Origin: Glycomyces algeriensis
GTDB lineage: Bacteria > Actinomycetota > Actinomycetes > Mycobacteriales > Micromonosporaceae
Direction of reading: 5' to 3'
Length of the DNA: 39,251 nucleotides
Assembly: GCF_027622855.1 (NCBI RefSeq)
Contig: NZ_JAPZVR010000013.1
Coordinates: forward strand, 74,108 to 113,358
Positions 31,587 through 39,164 of the stretch are shown piece after piece. The notes beneath the pieces are model-generated. The model ran no database searches. It was not told the DNA's origin and was given only the letters and a program-made list of their open reading frames with translations. Within the stretch, counting starts at the first letter, position 1; every line of letters begins with the position of its first letter. Made by a program: the position numbers and the translations under genes.

Positions 31587-31695
31587 AATTCTGGGAATTC
31601 ACAGAGTTTTTGACATTCCTGAAACAACACACCACTTTGGCTGATATTCACTGAATTACTTGGATCTTTCACTTTTTCCCGTTTGGCCCTAGTCT
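31587..31695 (+). promoter_or_regulatory. AT-rich upstream region of the secreted protease
   Basis: About 100 bp of unusually AT-rich DNA. It holds two small palindromes (AATTC-N3-GAATT at 31587-31599 and ATTCA-C-TGAAT at 31646-31656), a TTGACA at 31610-31615 and a TAGTCT -10 at 31690-31695. The AT-richness and dyads suggest regulated transcription of the protease. Confidence 0.45.
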
Positions 31696-31701
31696 CCTTG
31701 T

Positions 31702-31821
31702 ATGGCACGGCTCACCATCATCTCGGTCCCGTCCGCAACCAGCGGCCGGCGCCGGCCTGCCATGGCGGTCGCCTCCCCGTGGACCGCCGATGCCCCCACC
31801 CGAAAGGCATGCATCACATGA
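31702..31821 (+). CDS. Possible 39-residue leader ORF coupled to the protease gene
   Basis: The ATG lies 6 nt after a TAGTCT -10, as for a leaderless mRNA. The frame runs 39 codons (starting MARLTIISVPS, ending RKACIT) and its TGA overlaps the protease ATG as ATGA. Most third positions are G or C. If real, its translation would be coupled to the protease. If not, it is just the 116-nt untranslated leader, since the protease has its own AAAGG site. Confidence 0.35.
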   Translation: MARLTIISVPSATSGRRRPAMAVASPWTADAPTRKACIT

Positions 31822-32975
31822 ATCGCCAACGCGCGCTTGCAGTCACCGCTGCCGGTGCCATCGCCACCGCACTCTCCCTGGCCGCCGGGGCCGCACCCGC
31901 CTCGGCCGAGATCCTCGACGCCAAGGCCGCCGAGGCCCGCGCCGACCTCACCGGCAACGTCTCCCAAGGCGTGATCGACGGCCTCCAGAACACCTTCGGC
32001 CTCACCGAAGCCGAGGCCTACGACCGCCTCGCGGTCGAGGACGTCGCCGCCGACCTCCTCGCAGAGGTCCCCGCCGACCTCGACGAGTCCTATGCGGGCC
32101 TGTGGGTCTCGGAGGACGCCGACGAGGTCTTCGTCGCCACCACCGACGCCGCCGACACCACCGGGCTGCGCGCCGAAGGCGCCACCCCGGTCCTCGTCGA
32201 GCACGACCTCGCCACCCTCGAGGACGCCGCGAGCGCCCTCACCGCGATCGAGATCGACGGCTACTACGGCAACTACGTCGACGTCGTCGCCAACACCCTC
32301 GTGGTCGAGGCCGCCGACGCCGCCACCGCCGCCGACGTGATCGAGGCCGCCGGGATCGACCCGGCGCTCGCCACCGTCGACGCCGGCGCCGAAGCGCCCG
32401 AGACGTACTTCGTGCGCGGCGGCGACGCCTACAACATCGAGAACTCGTGGCGCTGCTCGGTGGGCTTCGCGGTCCGCCAGGGCTCGACCCCGGGCTTCGT
32501 CACCGCGGGCCACTGCGGTGCGGCGGGCGACTCCGTCACCGGCGGCGAGGCCGCTCCCGGCACCTTCCGCAACTCGGTGTTCCCGTCCGCCGACCGCGCC
32601 TGGGTCGCCGTCGGCACCGGCGAGGTCCTGTACGACGACGTGAACATGTACTCCGGCACCCGCGACGTCGCGAACGCGACCGTCGCCGCCGTCGGCTCCT
32701 CCATCTGCCGCTCCGGTTCGACCACCGGCTGGCACTGCGGGACCGTCCAGGCCTTCAACCAAACCGTGCGCTACGCCGAAGGCGCCGTGTACGGCATGAC
32801 CCGCACCAACGTGTGCGCCGAGCCCGGCGACTCCGGCGGCTCGTTCATCTCCGGCAACAGCGCGCAGGGCATGACCTCCGGCGGCTCGGGCAACTGCTCC
32901 TCCGGCGGCACGACCTACTTCCAGCCCATCGGCCCGGCCCTCAGCGCCTGGGGCCTGACCCTCGTCACCACCTAG
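31818..32975 (+). CDS. Secreted S1 serine protease (streptogrisin / alpha-lytic type)
   Basis: A 385-residue preproenzyme. Signal peptide residues 1-30 (cleavage after APASA), a pro-region of ~165 residues that should fold the protease, and a mature domain starting near FVRGGDAYNI. The triad is H232 (TAGHC), D259 (ADRAW) and S339 (GDSGG). Six cysteines suit three disulfides (213-233, 297-307, 333-360). It digests extracellular protein. AAAGG lies 10 nt before the ATG. Length and motif order match streptogrisins. Confidence 0.95.
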   Translation: MNRQRALAVTAAGAIATALSLAAGAAPASAEILDAKAAEARADLTGNVSQGVIDGLQNTFGLTEAEAYDRLAVEDVAADLLAEVPADLDESYAGLWVSEDADEVFVATTDAADTTGLRAEGATPVLVEHDLATLEDAASALTAIEIDGYYGNYVDVVANTLVVEAADAATAADVIEAAGIDPALATVDAGAEAPETYFVRGGDAYNIENSWRCSVGFAVRQGSTPGFVTAGHCGAAGDSVTGGEAAPGTFRNSVFPSADRAWVAVGTGEVLYDDVNMYSGTRDVANATVAAVGSSICRSGSTTGWHCGTVQAFNQTVRYAEGAVYGMTRTNVCAEPGDSGGSFISGNSAQGMTSGGSGNCSSGGTTYFQPIGPALSAWGLTLVTT

Positions 32976-32992
32976 CATCGTCGAACAACGAA

Positions 32993-33018
32993 GGGGGCCT
33001 TCCGAAAGGAAGGCCCCC
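32993..33018. terminator. Bidirectional terminator between converging genes
   Basis: An 11-bp stem (GGGGGCCTTCC / GGAAGGCCCCC) capped by a GAAA tetraloop, 17 nt past the protease stop. It also suits the converging YcaQ-like gene, ~100 nt away on the other side. Confidence 0.85.
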
Positions 33019-33121
33019 ATTGCGTTGCGTTCGACAGGCTTCGGCCCGTCAGGGTTCACTGCCTGCTGAAGGACGAGCGGCCCGCGCCGCCTGTCCGAGG
33101 ACAAGCGACTCGGGCTCCCCG

Positions 33122-34249
33122 TCAAAGGACCAGCGGCTGCACTTCGGCCTTCCAGCGCACTTCGGCGTTCACCCAGGACGCGACCCGGTCGACGGCGGCG
33201 TGCAGGTGCTCCCGGTCGGCGCGGGCGTCGTCCCACTGCACGGCCTCCACCACGAGCTCGCCGCTGCTGCGGCGCAGCGCGACCCGGCCCGGCAGGTCGT
33301 CGCCGGCGAAGATCGGCAGGCAGTAGTAGCCGAAGGTCCGCTGCGGCTCGGGCACGTAGATCTCGATCTTCCAGCCGTGGCCCCACAGCCGCTCCATGCG
33401 CTCGCGCAACCACACCAGCTGGTCGAACATCGACACCGCGACCGGCCGCTCCGCACCGGGCAGGCGGGTGCGGCGCATCTGCGGGTCGATCCAGGTGCGG
33501 CCCTTCCAGCCTTCGACGGCGACCTGCTCGACCTCGAGGTCGTTGAGCACCCGCTCGGTGTCGGCGAACTTGAGGCGGAAGTAGTCGGCGATGTCCTTGC
33601 TGGTGCCCACGCCGAGGTTGCGCAGGGCCGTGGACACCATGTAGCGCAGGCATTCCTCGTCGTCGGCGTCCCACAGGTGCTCGGCGGGGATGGCGCGCTC
33701 GGCGAGCTGGTAGACCCGCTTGAAGCCGATCCGGTGCGTGCAGGCGACCTCGCCGAACCACAGCAGCCGCTCGACGGCGTGCTTGTGGTCGGTGCGGAAG
33801 TTCCAGCTGTCGCCCATGTTGCTGACCCCCTGGCCGCGGTGCATCGCGCCGGAGGGGAAGTCGGAGACGGTGATCGCGCCGCGCTCGCGCAGGAGGGTCA
33901 GCACCTCCGCCTCGGCGACGGCCAGCGAGTCGTCCTGGTACCGCTCGCGCCAGTTCCGGCGGCGGCGGGCGAGGTAGGGCCAGGCGGAGACGGGCAGCAG
34001 CGACATGGCGTGCGCCCAGTACTCGAACGCGACGGGGTTGCGGCGCCGCTCAAGGCTCCGCACGGCCTCGTCCACGTCGAGGTTCCTTGCGAGAAGCGTG
34101 AGCTCATGCGCGCGGCGCACCGCGGAGATCGTGTCGAGCTGGATGCACCCGAGCCGCTCCAGCACCGTCTTGAAGCGGGTCGCCTTGGGCCGCAACTGCG
34201 CGGCGATCGCAATCCGACGGGCATCGGCAAGCCGCAACGACTCAGGCAC
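33122..34249 (-). CDS. YcaQ-like (HTH_42) DNA glycosylase family protein
   Basis: A 375-residue protein of the AlkZ/YcaQ winged-helix glycosylase family, which removes bulky alkylated bases or unhooks interstrand cross-links. The N-terminal part reads LRLADARRIAIAAQ, then CIQLDTISAVRRAHELTL. Q37-L38-D39 is the QxD catalytic motif of the YcaQ branch (AlkZ has QxQ). Later blocks include EYWAHAMSLLPVSAWPYL, ERLLWFGEVACTHRIGFKRVYQL and VWLRERMERLWG, as in the family. I place the start at a GTG with GGAAGG 9 nt upstream. A GTG at 34282, 5 nt after TACGGT, is a possible leaderless alternative. A 23-copy heptamer array lies ~180 bp upstream. Confidence 0.85.
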   Translation of the reverse strand: MPESLRLADARRIAIAAQLRPKATRFKTVLERLGCIQLDTISAVRRAHELTLLARNLDVDEAVRSLERRRNPVAFEYWAHAMSLLPVSAWPYLARRRRNWRERYQDDSLAVAEAEVLTLLRERGAITVSDFPSGAMHRGQGVSNMGDSWNFRTDHKHAVERLLWFGEVACTHRIGFKRVYQLAERAIPAEHLWDADDEECLRYMVSTALRNLGVGTSKDIADYFRLKFADTERVLNDLEVEQVAVEGWKGRTWIDPQMRRTRLPGAERPVAVSMFDQLVWLRERMERLWGHGWKIEIYVPEPQRTFGYYCLPIFAGDDLPGRVALRRSSGELVVEAVQWDDARADREHLHAAVDRVASWVNAEVRWKAEVQPLVL

Positions 34250-34428
34250 AGGTCCGGTCCTTCCACCAACGACAACGGTCACCTCAGACCGTACAACCGC
34301 CCCCCGACAACCCGACCACCCCAAGCCAGCGCCGCCGACTGGCGGAGCGGCACTGCTGCGCCCGGCATCGGACCGGGTCTCGTTCTCGCCGGGCCCATCC
34401 GCGGCGCGACCATCGCGCCGCGCATCAC

Positions 34429-34589
34429 CCCAACGCCCAACGCCCAACGCCCAACGCCCAACGCCCAACGCCCAACGCCCAACGCCCAACGCCCAACGCC
34501 CAACGCCCAACGCCCAACGCCCAACGCCCAACGCCCAACGCCCAACGCCCAACGCCCAACGCCCAACGCCCAACGCCCAACGCCCAACG
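34429..34589. repeat. Perfect 7-bp tandem array, 23 copies of CCCAACG
   Basis: 161 bp made of 23 identical CCCAACG units with no mismatch. On the minus strand the unit is CGTTGGG, so GGG occurs every 7 nt with CGTT loops, a regular G-quadruplex motif. All six frames stay open, because 7 is not a multiple of 3 and no stop is created. The sequence between the array and the YcaQ start (34250-34428) shows no gene. Confidence 0.97.
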
Positions 34590-34927
34590 CCGACATCATG
34601 CCCGCCAGCTGCGCTAACGCCCAATTGTCAGACCCATGTGGGAGTGTGGCCTTTTTCGGTTGGTCGGAGGCGGATGCGGGTGGGAAGGGGCACGCCCTAT
34701 GCCGCCCCGGGCCCGCGCCGAGCCGGTCCGGCCACGCCCCAGCCTGTTCGCAAGGCGGCACACCAGCCCCGATCCCCGGCCTACCAGAGCCCAAGGCCCG
34801 CCGAGTCCGGTTCCCGAACGCCCGACCGCCCTGCGCCCGGCTCAACGCAGCCTTCCGCGCTCGAAGCCGTCGCGCCCTCATTAACGCTCCCGCTTCGAGC
34901 CGACCTACCGCATCCGCCAACGCTCGC
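34590..34927. other. Gene-free region between the array and the GGT gene
   Basis: No frame here shows protein-family similarity, and codon patterns are irregular. A 9-bp inverted repeat (GCTCGAAGC at 34859-34867, GCTTCGAGC at 34892-34900, 24-nt spacer) may be a weak terminator for the gamma-glutamyltransferase gene. A CCTTTTT stretch near 34650 is an isolated T-run. Confidence 0.5.
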
Positions 34928-36472
34928 CTAGTTCGGCGCGAGCGCCACCGTTCCCGTCTCCGCGCGCGGGTCCGCCGCGCCCTGCGCCCGGCCGTCCTCG
35001 TCGACCTCGATCAGATGCGCGTGCCCGAAACCGCTCCCGGCCTCCGCATCCCGCACCGCGAAACCGCGCTCGCCCAGGCCCACGGCCCAAGCCTCAGGGC
35101 TCCCGCCCTCCAGCTCGACGTCGATCTCGTACTGGCCCGTCCACGTCCCGAACCCGGTCTCGCCCGGGTGCAGCCGCCACCGCGCCGCGCCCACCGCCGA
35201 CTCGACCGACTCGCCGCCGTGCAGCACCCGCGCGATCAGCTGCGCCACGATCTGCGGCTGCGAATCGCCGCCCATCGATCCCGCCACCAGCCGCAGCGAC
35301 CCGTCGGCCCGCGTCACCAGCGCCGGCACCAGCGTGTGCGGCGGCCGCTTCCCCGGCCCGAACTCGGCCGGGTGCCCCGGCTCGAGGTTGAACCCGGTCC
35401 CCCGGTTCTGCAGCCCGATCCCCGTGCGCGGCTCGAACAGCCACGTCCCGAACCCGGCCGCGTTCGACTGGATGTACGAGACGCCCATCCCGTTCCCGTC
35501 GAGCACCGCCATGTACGTGGTCCCGCCGGCCGCCTGCCGCACCGGCACCTCGGCCTTCCGGTCCGCGCTGATGCGCGCCGCCCGCTCCCCGGCCGCCGCC
35601 AGCAGATCCGAGACGTTCGCGCCCTCGAACAGCCGCTCCGGCCGGTCGTAGCCCGCCTGCCGCGAGGCCTCCACCAGGTAATGCGCCCACAACGGGTCGC
35701 CCGCGTCCACCGGCAGCTCCAGCCGATCCGCGATCGCCAGCGCGAGCAGCAGCAGGTACCCCTGCGAGTTCGGCCCCGCCGACCACACCCGGTGCCCGAA
35801 CGCCTCGACGCTCAACGGCTCCTCCCAGTTCGCATGGGACGCAGCCAGATCCGCCTCATTGAAGAGCCCTGCCCCGAGCTCGATCAGGCCCTGCCCGAAG
35901 TCGCCCAGGTAGAACCCGTCCCGGCCGCCCTCGGCGATGGCACGCAGCGCCGCGGCGGTCCGCTCGCGCCGCACCGTTGCCCCCGCCTCCAGGCCGACCA
36001 GGTCCTCGGCGCCCGCGACCCCGGCAAGGTTCGCACCCGCCTTCGCGAGCATCGCGGTCGCGGGCCAGCCGCTCGACGCGAGCGCGATCGCCGGCGCCAG
36101 CAGCTGCGGCATCGGCAGCGACCCGTGCCGCTCGTGCAGCGCGAACCAGCCGTCGACGCAACCGGGCACGGTCGATGAGCGGAGGTCGTTCCGGAACGGC
36201 ATCGCCGTATGTCCCTCGGCCCGCAGACCCGCCGGGTCGGCGCCGGAACCGGCCCGCCCCGAGGCGTTCAAAGACGTGGGCACCGCCTGGCCCGGCACGT
36301 GGACCAGCGCGAACAGGTCGCCGCCGAGCCCGCACAGGTGCGGGGCCACCACGGTCAGGGCCGCACCCGCAGCGATCGCGGCGTCAGCGGCGTTGCCGCC
36401 GCTCTCGAGCACCTCGCGTCCGATACCGCTGACGAGCGGATCGATTGAACACACCACACCCTGATCGACCAC
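34928..36472 (-). CDS. Gamma-glutamyltransferase family protein
   Basis: A 514-residue Ntn hydrolase of the gamma-glutamyltransferase family. The large-subunit pattern LVSGIGREVLESGGNAADAAIA and GLGGDLFALVH, and PGCVDGWFALHERHG are present. The small subunit would start at T318 in GGTTYMAVLDGNGMGVSYIQSN, the self-cleavage and nucleophile threonine. GSMGGDSQPQI near the C-terminus matches the family's GGxxxPQ. No signal peptide is seen, so it is probably cytoplasmic; it could act on glutathione-like or other gamma-glutamyl or acyl substrates. Mycothiol users often lack glutathione, so the substrate is open. The start is a GTG with AGGAGG 4 nt upstream. Confidence 0.9.
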   Translation of the reverse strand: MVDQGVVCSIDPLVSGIGREVLESGGNAADAAIAAGAALTVVAPHLCGLGGDLFALVHVPGQAVPTSLNASGRAGSGADPAGLRAEGHTAMPFRNDLRSSTVPGCVDGWFALHERHGSLPMPQLLAPAIALASSGWPATAMLAKAGANLAGVAGAEDLVGLEAGATVRRERTAAALRAIAEGGRDGFYLGDFGQGLIELGAGLFNEADLAASHANWEEPLSVEAFGHRVWSAGPNSQGYLLLLALAIADRLELPVDAGDPLWAHYLVEASRQAGYDRPERLFEGANVSDLLAAAGERAARISADRKAEVPVRQAAGGTTYMAVLDGNGMGVSYIQSNAAGFGTWLFEPRTGIGLQNRGTGFNLEPGHPAEFGPGKRPPHTLVPALVTRADGSLRLVAGSMGGDSQPQIVAQLIARVLHGGESVESAVGAARWRLHPGETGFGTWTGQYEIDVELEGGSPEAWAVGLGERGFAVRDAEAGSGFGHAHLIEVDEDGRAQGAADPRAETGTVALAPN

Positions 36473-36568
36473 GGGGCCTCCTTCTGTGCAACCGACGGGC
36501 CGCACAGCGGCCCGTCCGGGGGAACGACGCGCGTCGAACCGCAGGTCCGCGCGCTTGCAACGCCCCGA

Positions 36569-36597
36569 AGCCTACCTTGCCGGTCGGCAAGTAGAAA
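36569..36597 (-). promoter_or_regulatory. GGT promoter with TetR-like operator
   Basis: CTTGCCG-GT-CGGCAAG (36576-36591) is a 16-bp dyad, extended by CTA/TAG. Read on the minus strand, a TAGGCT -10 (36574-36569) and a weak TTTCTA -35 (36597-36592) flank it, so the dyad fills the spacer. It is a common TetR-family operator shape. No tetR gene is present in the window. Confidence 0.6.
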
Positions 36598-36612
36598 AAT
36601 CGCTGGGAGCGG

Positions 36613-37782
36613 TCAGACCTCCCGGTCGGCCCCGAACAGCGGCCGCCCGGCGATCAGCGCCGCCCGCCAGTACCACTCCAGGTACCCGCCGACGATCAAA
36701 GCAAGCATTCCCAAGTGCTGCAACGCGCTCAGCTCGCCCCGCACCACCAGGCCCATCGCCCCGAGCACCAGCAGCGTCCGCGCCAGAGCCCCGGCGAAAT
36801 GCCCGCGCCGGCCCTTCCCCACCAGGTCGCGGCGGCACTCCGGCGGCAGCGCCCGCAACGACCAGAACCAGCACACCCAATACAGCAGCACCAGCCCGCC
36901 CGCGACCGCGCCCGCCTCGACCCACGGCGTCGGAAAGATCCAGTCGATCACGTTGAGCAGCAACGCCCCCCGCAGCACCCGCTCGTACCAGCGCCACGAC
37001 CAGTGCCGCAGCGCCGTCTCGTAAAGCCGCGCCTCCTCCTCAGCCCCCGCGCCCGCCTCACCCTCGAGCGCAGTCTCGTTCGATTCGGCCGCCCGCAGGT
37101 TCTCCCAGGCCATCCGCAGCCCCGCGCTCAACCGGCCGCGCGTCTGGAGGATCACGGCCAGGTCGTCCCGCACCGAGACGTCGTCCGGATCGAGCTCGAG
37201 CGCCCGCACATAGTGCGCGTAGGCCCGCTTGTGCCGAAGATGGTGCTCGTAGATCCGCCCCGCCGTGTGCTGCACCCACACGTCCTCAGGCGAGCGCTCC
37301 AGCGCCTGCTCCACCAGCTCCCGCGTCTTGGCGAACTCCTGGTCCCGGTAGCGGCGCCAGGCCAGCTGCATGTAATACCGGCCGTTGTCCGGCGTCAGCT
37401 CGACCGCCCGCCACATCGACGCCGTGCCCTCGTCGTCCCGGCCCAGGTCGAACAGGACGTTCGCACGCACCCAGTGCGCATCCGCGTTCGAAGGCTCCTC
37501 CTCGACCGCCCGCTCCGCCCACCCCAGCGCGTCCTCCTGGCGGTCGCCCAGATGCAGGCACCAGGCCAGCAGCAGCTGCGAGACCGAGCCGGCCCCGTAC
37601 TTCCCGACGCCCTGCTCCAAGACCGCGGCGGCCTCGCCGTACTGATCCTTGTCGATCAGTTCCCGCGCCCGCCCCTCCACGGCGCCGGAGATGAACCCCG
37701 GCCAAGTCTTGTTCACCGCCTGGAGGACTCGCCCGCGCGCACGCGGGGCCGGGATCGCGTTCGGCTCGGCGGCACCGCTCAT
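36613..37782 (-). CDS. TPR-repeat membrane protein
   Basis: A 389-residue protein. The N-terminal ~230 residues form tetratricopeptide repeats (DQYGEAAAVLEQGVGKYG, EDALGWAERAVEEEPSNADAHWVRANVLFDLG, MWRAVELTPDNGRYYMQLAWRRY, ELVEQALERSPEDVWVQ, YVRALELDPDDVSV; each quoted only in part). The C-terminal ~120 residues hold three or four membrane helices (WVEAGAVAGGLVLLYWVCWF, ARTLLVLGAMGLVV, LGMLALIVGGYLEWYW). It probably scaffolds protein contacts at the inner membrane. The ATG at 37782 has GGAG 6 nt upstream. A frame extending 35 codons further upstream lacks a site and is not preferred. Confidence 0.8.
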   Translation of the reverse strand: MSGAAEPNAIPAPRARGRVLQAVNKTWPGFISGAVEGRARELIDKDQYGEAAAVLEQGVGKYGAGSVSQLLLAWCLHLGDRQEDALGWAERAVEEEPSNADAHWVRANVLFDLGRDDEGTASMWRAVELTPDNGRYYMQLAWRRYRDQEFAKTRELVEQALERSPEDVWVQHTAGRIYEHHLRHKRAYAHYVRALELDPDDVSVRDDLAVILQTRGRLSAGLRMAWENLRAAESNETALEGEAGAGAEEEARLYETALRHWSWRWYERVLRGALLLNVIDWIFPTPWVEAGAVAGGLVLLYWVCWFWSLRALPPECRRDLVGKGRRGHFAGALARTLLVLGAMGLVVRGELSALQHLGMLALIVGGYLEWYWRAALIAGRPLFGADREV

Positions 37783-37923
37783 ACCCGACTCCAGATCACT
37801 CGGGGGCCCTGCAAGCAGGACGGGGAGGCGCCGCGACGGCGGAGCACCCGGGCCTCCGCGGGACTCCAACCACGTGCCGGTGCTCACGACAGGTGCTTTT
37901 GTCTCCCGACGCCCTTAGCATAG

Positions 37924-37966
37924 AGGTGGACCGCGTCCACCTGTACGGCCAAGTCTCTTGTACCGT
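37924..37966. promoter_or_regulatory. Divergent operator and plus-strand -10
   Basis: AGGTGGAC-CGC-GTCCACCT (37924-37942) is a perfect 19-bp dyad between the TPR gene and the 378-residue protein gene. A TACCGT -10 (37961-37966) follows for the latter, so the dyad overlaps its -35. TetR-type size and symmetry; the binding protein is unknown. Confidence 0.65.
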
Positions 37967-38009
37967 GGAGTGACTGCGGTGGGGACGAGAGGAAAGATCG
38001 GAACTGGTC

Positions 38010-39146
38010 ATGGAAGAGCCGACACAGCCTGCTGACTCAGCCGGGCCGATCTCGTCGACGGTGCACCGCTGGCGGCGCCTGGCGGTCCGGCACGACCTCG
38101 AGTGGAGCGAACTCCTGCTCATCGCGTTGAACCTGTACGGTTTGCGCGGCAACAACTCTGAAGGCATGCGACTGCGCCTGAACTCCGAAGACGAAGAGTT
38201 CATGCTGGTCCTGCCCGCTGACCGCGCGACCTCGCCGTTCAGCCTCCGCGCCCACGTCGACCCCTCCTCGCCCCAGCACGGCCTGAGCGAGCTCTGCGTC
38301 GACGGCACCCCGGTCGCCGAGATCATCGAAGCCGAACCCGGCGAAGAGGTCCGCGGCTACCTGCGCGCGGACGGCACCGCCGCGACCCTGCTCCTGCAGG
38401 CCGCCACCGATGCCACCGACCTCGTGAAGTGCTACCGCGACCTGTTGCAGGCCTTGGCCTCCGACCTGGCCGACGACGGCGAGCCGCACCTCTTCGACGA
38501 GGTCACGCTCTCCGCCGGCGGCGTCCACGACGAAGCCCTCGTGGTCGAGCACCTCGTCGCAGTCCGCGAAGCGATGACCGCAGAGGGCCTCCCGGACACG
38601 ACGACGCTCGGCGTCCTCACCCCGGCCCTCCGCAGCCAGACCGCCTTCACGGAACTCGCGGCGAAGGTCGGGCCCGTGCTGCTCTTCCTGACCACCGAGA
38701 GCTTCCAGGACGACAGCCCCGCATCAGCGGCCGAACCCTCGGTCCCCGAGGACGCCGCAGCCGCAGACCCGCTGGTCCCGGTCACGAACCACCAGTCGGA
38801 GCGTCTCTCCGAGATCCTCGCCGCCGCCCGTGAAGCCGGTCACCGCACCTCCTTCACGTACACCGTCGGCAGCGAACCCCTCGACGAGATGCGCGCCTGG
38901 CTCCTGCCGCTCGCCGAGCAGACCACCATGTGGCCCTCACTGACGATCCTCCCGGCCGAATCGCCCGTAGACGACTCGCAGCACGTGGCCGCGCCCGACG
39001 AACGCCTCGACTTCTTCCTCGAAGCCCGGCGCCTCCTCGAGCAGATCTTCGCCCCGACCCAGCTCCGCCCTCAGCCGTGGCGCTGCTACCGGGGCCTCTG
39101 GTACCGCCAGCACGCCGGCGAACACCTCGACGGCCCCTACGTCTAA
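38010..39146 (+). CDS. Uncharacterised 378-residue protein
   Basis: A soluble, acidic protein with no family I recognise. It begins with a helical part (VHRWRRLAVRHDLEWSELLLIALN), then likely beta strands (FMLVLPADR, PFSLRAHVD, EVRGYLRADGTAATLLLQA), and a middle alpha/beta part (DALVVEHLVAVREAM, TLGVLTPAL, GPVLLFLTTESF). A linker rich in Ala, Ser and Glu follows (~230-255), then a C-terminal alpha/beta part. No signal peptide or membrane segment. Codon use is typical of real genes here. GGAAC lies ~5 nt before the ATG. It shares an operator with the TPR membrane protein. Confidence 0.75.
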   Translation: MEEPTQPADSAGPISSTVHRWRRLAVRHDLEWSELLLIALNLYGLRGNNSEGMRLRLNSEDEEFMLVLPADRATSPFSLRAHVDPSSPQHGLSELCVDGTPVAEIIEAEPGEEVRGYLRADGTAATLLLQAATDATDLVKCYRDLLQALASDLADDGEPHLFDEVTLSAGGVHDEALVVEHLVAVREAMTAEGLPDTTTLGVLTPALRSQTAFTELAAKVGPVLLFLTTESFQDDSPASAAEPSVPEDAAAADPLVPVTNHQSERLSEILAAAREAGHRTSFTYTVGSEPLDEMRAWLLPLAEQTTMWPSLTILPAESPVDDSQHVAAPDERLDFFLEARRLLEQIFAPTQLRPQPWRCYRGLWYRQHAGEHLDGPYV

Positions 39147-39164
39147 GCGAACACCCAAAACGAC

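Noticed and set aside
31790-36178. A 1462-codon open frame on the plus strand
   Set aside because: It crosses several real genes, two terminators and the heptamer array, and its Arg/Pro-rich translation matches no family.
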